Shown one piece after another: positions 4,811 through 6,521 of a DNA stretch of 6,521 bases. The DNA lies in contig CAMCYT010000145.1 in NCBI GenBank assembly GCA_945885485.1, forward strand, positions 1 through 6,521, in the 5' to 3' direction. Position 1 is the first letter of the stretch. Each line of letters opens with the position of its first letter. The DNA is from Prosthecobacter debontii. GTDB taxonomy: Bacteria; Verrucomicrobiota; Verrucomicrobiia; Verrucomicrobiales; Akkermansiaceae. Under the pieces are notes generated by a model. That model was not told where the DNA came from and searched no databases. It was given only the letters and a program-made list of their open reading frames with translations. The position numbers were made by a program, and so were the translations under genes.

Positions 4811-5689
4811 CTATTTCCCTTTGAGCTTGGTGAGTAATTCGTTGTTGAAGTCAAAATTAGCGGAACCATTAGGCGCAGGGGTTCCTTTTTCATCAATCTG
4901 ATATTCAAACGCCTTGATCGGTTTCACCCCCGCCACTTCCGAGAGCAGATACACACGAATTGTAAGCGCCTCTTTGCCTGTTCCCTCATCAAGTTTGCGG
5001 ATCGCATACTGGACTTCGTTAAGCCCCCCACGCGCACCACCGATCACCGTTTCGGCTTCTTTGCTATTGATGAATTTATGCCGACTCACCTTGTTAACCA
5101 AGATATCGACTTCTCTACCCGGGCAGAAAACGTAAACCTTGGCAATTGTCGTCGCTGGCTGCACTGCCGCAGGCGTGGCAGGCACGGTGCCAGACGGCTG
5201 CGCTTCAGGAACGTCTTTCAGGTAAGTGATGTCGCCCGCAGCTAACTCTTTTTGCACATCTGGCAACGCGGTTAGATTTACAAAGTCCACTTTATCATAC
5301 AAATAACGTTCCCCACTCTGAACGAATGAAAGCACGAGTAGATTTTCGGTTGGTTCACCACCCACACCGAAATCAATTTTACCAAAATAAGCAGCTTTGG
5401 CAGTAGAGCCTTTTTGACTAGCTGTTAGAAACTTTAACCCGCTCAAAAGCGGCGGCGGTGTAGGCAGATTGAAAACCGAAGCTGGAAAAGGAAGCTTCTC
5501 GGAAATAATTCGGTTTTTAACTTCCACCTGACGATGTTCCGCAGTCACTTGCTGCCAAATACGGACATCCTTTTTGATCAGTGAATCGCGCCAGACAGAG
5601 TAAGATTTCTCCAGATTGGTTCGCAGAGCTTCGTCAGCCATCGAAATACTGGGGAAAATCAAAATAAAACTCAGAATTAGACCTTTCAT
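4811..5689 (-). CDS. Secreted protein of unknown function with two domains
   Basis: From the ATG at 5689 the protein has 292 residues. (The frame could also open at a TTG at 5695, which adds two residues.) It begins with a signal peptide, MKGLILSFILIFPSISMA, with likely cleavage after Ala18 (SMA|DE), so it is exported. Residues about 20-158 form a mixed domain beginning with a helix SYSVWRDSLIKKDVRIWQQV and TAEHRQVEVKNR, then beta-strand-like segments ending near YLYDKVDFVNL. This resembles the helix-then-sheet order of small NTF2-like domains, but I cannot claim membership. An Ala/Pro/Thr-rich linker (about 162-181) leads to a second, strand-rich part (182-266) with a single Cys189, ending in a PAPNG tail. 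I do not recognise the family; it may be lineage-restricted. It is the first gene of a probable two-gene unit with DUF4250 and is divergent from the hydrolase gene. No Shine-Dalgarno sequence is visible. Confidence 0.8.
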   Translation of the reverse strand: MKGLILSFILIFPSISMADEALRTNLEKSYSVWRDSLIKKDVRIWQQVTAEHRQVEVKNRIISEKLPFPASVFNLPTPPPLLSGLKFLTASQKGSTAKAAYFGKIDFGVGGEPTENLLVLSFVQSGERYLYDKVDFVNLTALPDVQKELAAGDITYLKDVPEAQPSGTVPATPAAVQPATTIAKVYVFCPGREVDILVNKVSRHKFINSKEAETVIGGARGGLNEVQYAIRKLDEGTGKEALTIRVYLLSEVAGVKPIKAFEYQIDEKGTPAPNGSANFDFNNELLTKLKGK

Positions 5690-5775
5690 AAACAAAACGA
5701 TTGGACAAACCCCGTGAAATCACAACAAACAAATCCATGCGTTTTGAAAACCTCCGGAAAACGCCTTAACGAATC
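5690..5775. promoter_or_regulatory. 86-base divergent intergenic region
   Basis: Both the secreted-protein gene (minus) and the hydrolase gene (plus) must start from here or nearby. TTGGACA at 5701-5707 resembles a -35 box for the plus direction, but no good -10 follows at normal spacing. A 10-codon frame (ATG at 5737, TAA at 5767-5769) precedes the hydrolase start in the same frame, with no ribosome site. I see no convincing operator. Confidence 0.3.
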
Positions 5776-6521
5776 ATGAGTCAAATATTACAGAAGATCG
5801 CTCCAATCGGCGAATCACGGGATAAAGAGCTCCTCAAATCCGCGACTACCTACGTCTATGTGAACCATAATGGCTTCGATCTCATTGCTCATGTGTTTTT
5901 TCCTGATGCTCCTGCCAATGCTCCGAGACCTGCGATCCTTTTCTTCCATGGCGGTTACTGGGATGTGTCCATGGTGCCTCAATTCGTTCCACACGCGCAT
6001 CACTTCACCTCGCGCGGCATGGTGGCAATTTGCTTCGAGTATAGGATCAGTTCGAAACATCAGTCGACTCCACTTGATGCGATTGATGATTCTTTTTTTG
6101 CCCTTAACTGGCTCAACGCGACTGCGGGTGAACTAGGAATTGATCTTACAAAAATGGTTTTCAGTGGAGCTGCTGGCGGTGCGTATCTCTCACTTCTATT
6201 GGGGATGAGAAAGGACAAGGATTTAGCTCCGCCTTTTCGCCCGAAAGCACTGATCCTGTTCAGCGCGTTGGTCAACACGACGACCAAAGGTCAACTCTCC
6301 GAGCGCTTCCCCTCCACGAAAATCAGCACCAAACTGAGCCCTACCCGGCACGTCCGTAGAAAGCTGCCACCGATGATGTTTTTCCATGGTACATCGGATC
6401 GGGTCACGCCGTTTTCAGAAATCACCACCTTTTGCCGCCGCATGAGATGGCGGGGCAACCGCAGCCATTTGATCGACTTCAATGGAGCGGAACACAGTTT
6501 CTTCAACTTCAACGTCAGCCA
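5776..6521 (+). CDS. Alpha/beta hydrolase-fold protein lacking the nucleophile serine, 3' end cut off
   Basis: The frame runs 248 codons from ATG 5776 to the window edge. An in-frame TAA at 5767-5769 makes this the earliest start. The protein matches the BD-FAE/Abhydrolase_3-type esterase family: AILFFHGGYWD (53-63, oxyanion-hole HGG), VAICFEYR (83-90), the nucleophile-elbow region VFSGAAGGAYLS (128-139), FFHGTSDRVTP (202-212, acid Asp208) and GAEHSFFN (237-244, base His240). Family members normally read GGSAGG at the elbow; here Ala132 (codon GCT, 6169-6171) stands where the serine should be. Family enzymes cleave ester bonds of small or plant-derived acyl groups. If the alanine is real this protein probably lacks esterase activity. 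There is no signal peptide, so it is likely cytoplasmic. Since the His is already present, only a short C-terminal tail is missing. It is divergent from the secreted unknown protein. Confidence 0.87.
   Translation, partial: MSQILQKIAPIGESRDKELLKSATTYVYVNHNGFDLIAHVFFPDAPANAPRPAILFFHGGYWDVSMVPQFVPHAHHFTSRGMVAICFEYRISSKHQSTPLDAIDDSFFALNWLNATAGELGIDLTKMVFSGAAGGAYLSLLLGMRKDKDLAPPFRPKALILFSALVNTTTKGQLSERFPSTKISTKLSPTRHVRRKLPPMMFFHGTSDRVTPFSEITTFCRRMRWRGNRSHLIDFNGAEHSFFNFNVS

Noticed and set aside
5737..5769. 10-codon leader peptide before the hydrolase
   Set aside because: No ribosome site, no run of regulatory codons and no attenuator hairpin follow it.
5815..6512. Minus-strand frames of 73-81 codons opposite the hydrolase, and a plus-strand 88-codon frame
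   Set aside because: All are shadows of the hydrolase frame, which has clear family motifs throughout.

Overview
The window looks like an ordinary stretch of bacterial chromosome, most likely from a member of the Verrucomicrobiota. This rests on recalled family resemblance, not on a search. The pointers are: an ApaG-type protein with the PHPFVYFISI and GDGVVG wording, a short ParE-type subunit with the GDSASGS/DADVDG/RFKGLGEISPDEF wording shared by Bacteroidetes and Verrucomicrobia, a Dabb-domain lipoprotein, a DUF4250 protein and a BD-FAE-like alpha/beta hydrolase. Base composition is intermediate. Almost no start codon has a well-placed Shine-Dalgarno sequence.

Layout from left to right. 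A 3'-truncated apaG (minus, 1-273) is divergent from thiD (plus, 315-1151), with only 41 bases between them. thiD converges on a four-helix membrane protein of unknown role (minus, 1215-1727). A small Dabb-domain lipoprotein (minus, 1839-2219) and a full-length topoisomerase IV/gyrase-type B subunit, parE (minus, 2312-4159), follow. All three of these minus-strand genes could be read from the parE side, but there are about 90-110 base gaps and small stem-loops between them.

A gene-free stretch of 453 bases (4160-4612) lies upstream of parE. It holds the parE leader, an intrinsic-terminator-like hairpin that points to the plus strand, and two tandem copies of an imperfect palindrome of about 132 bases with GA-rich arms and short terminal inverted repeats. 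This is the least ordinary part of the window.

To the right, a secreted two-part protein of unknown function (minus, 4811-5689) and a DUF4250 small protein (minus, 4613-4801) sit 9 bases apart and are probably co-transcribed. Divergent from them is a 3'-truncated alpha/beta hydrolase (plus, 5776 to the window edge). In this protein the catalytic serine position reads alanine, while the acid and histidine are kept.

The genes do not form one pathway. thiD serves thiamine synthesis, parE serves chromosome topology, and the rest are envelope or unknown proteins. I see no rRNA or tRNA gene, CRISPR array, transposase or phage gene. I do not see a convincing new multi-gene system; the best leads are the tandem palindromic element and the apparently nucleophile-less hydrolase.
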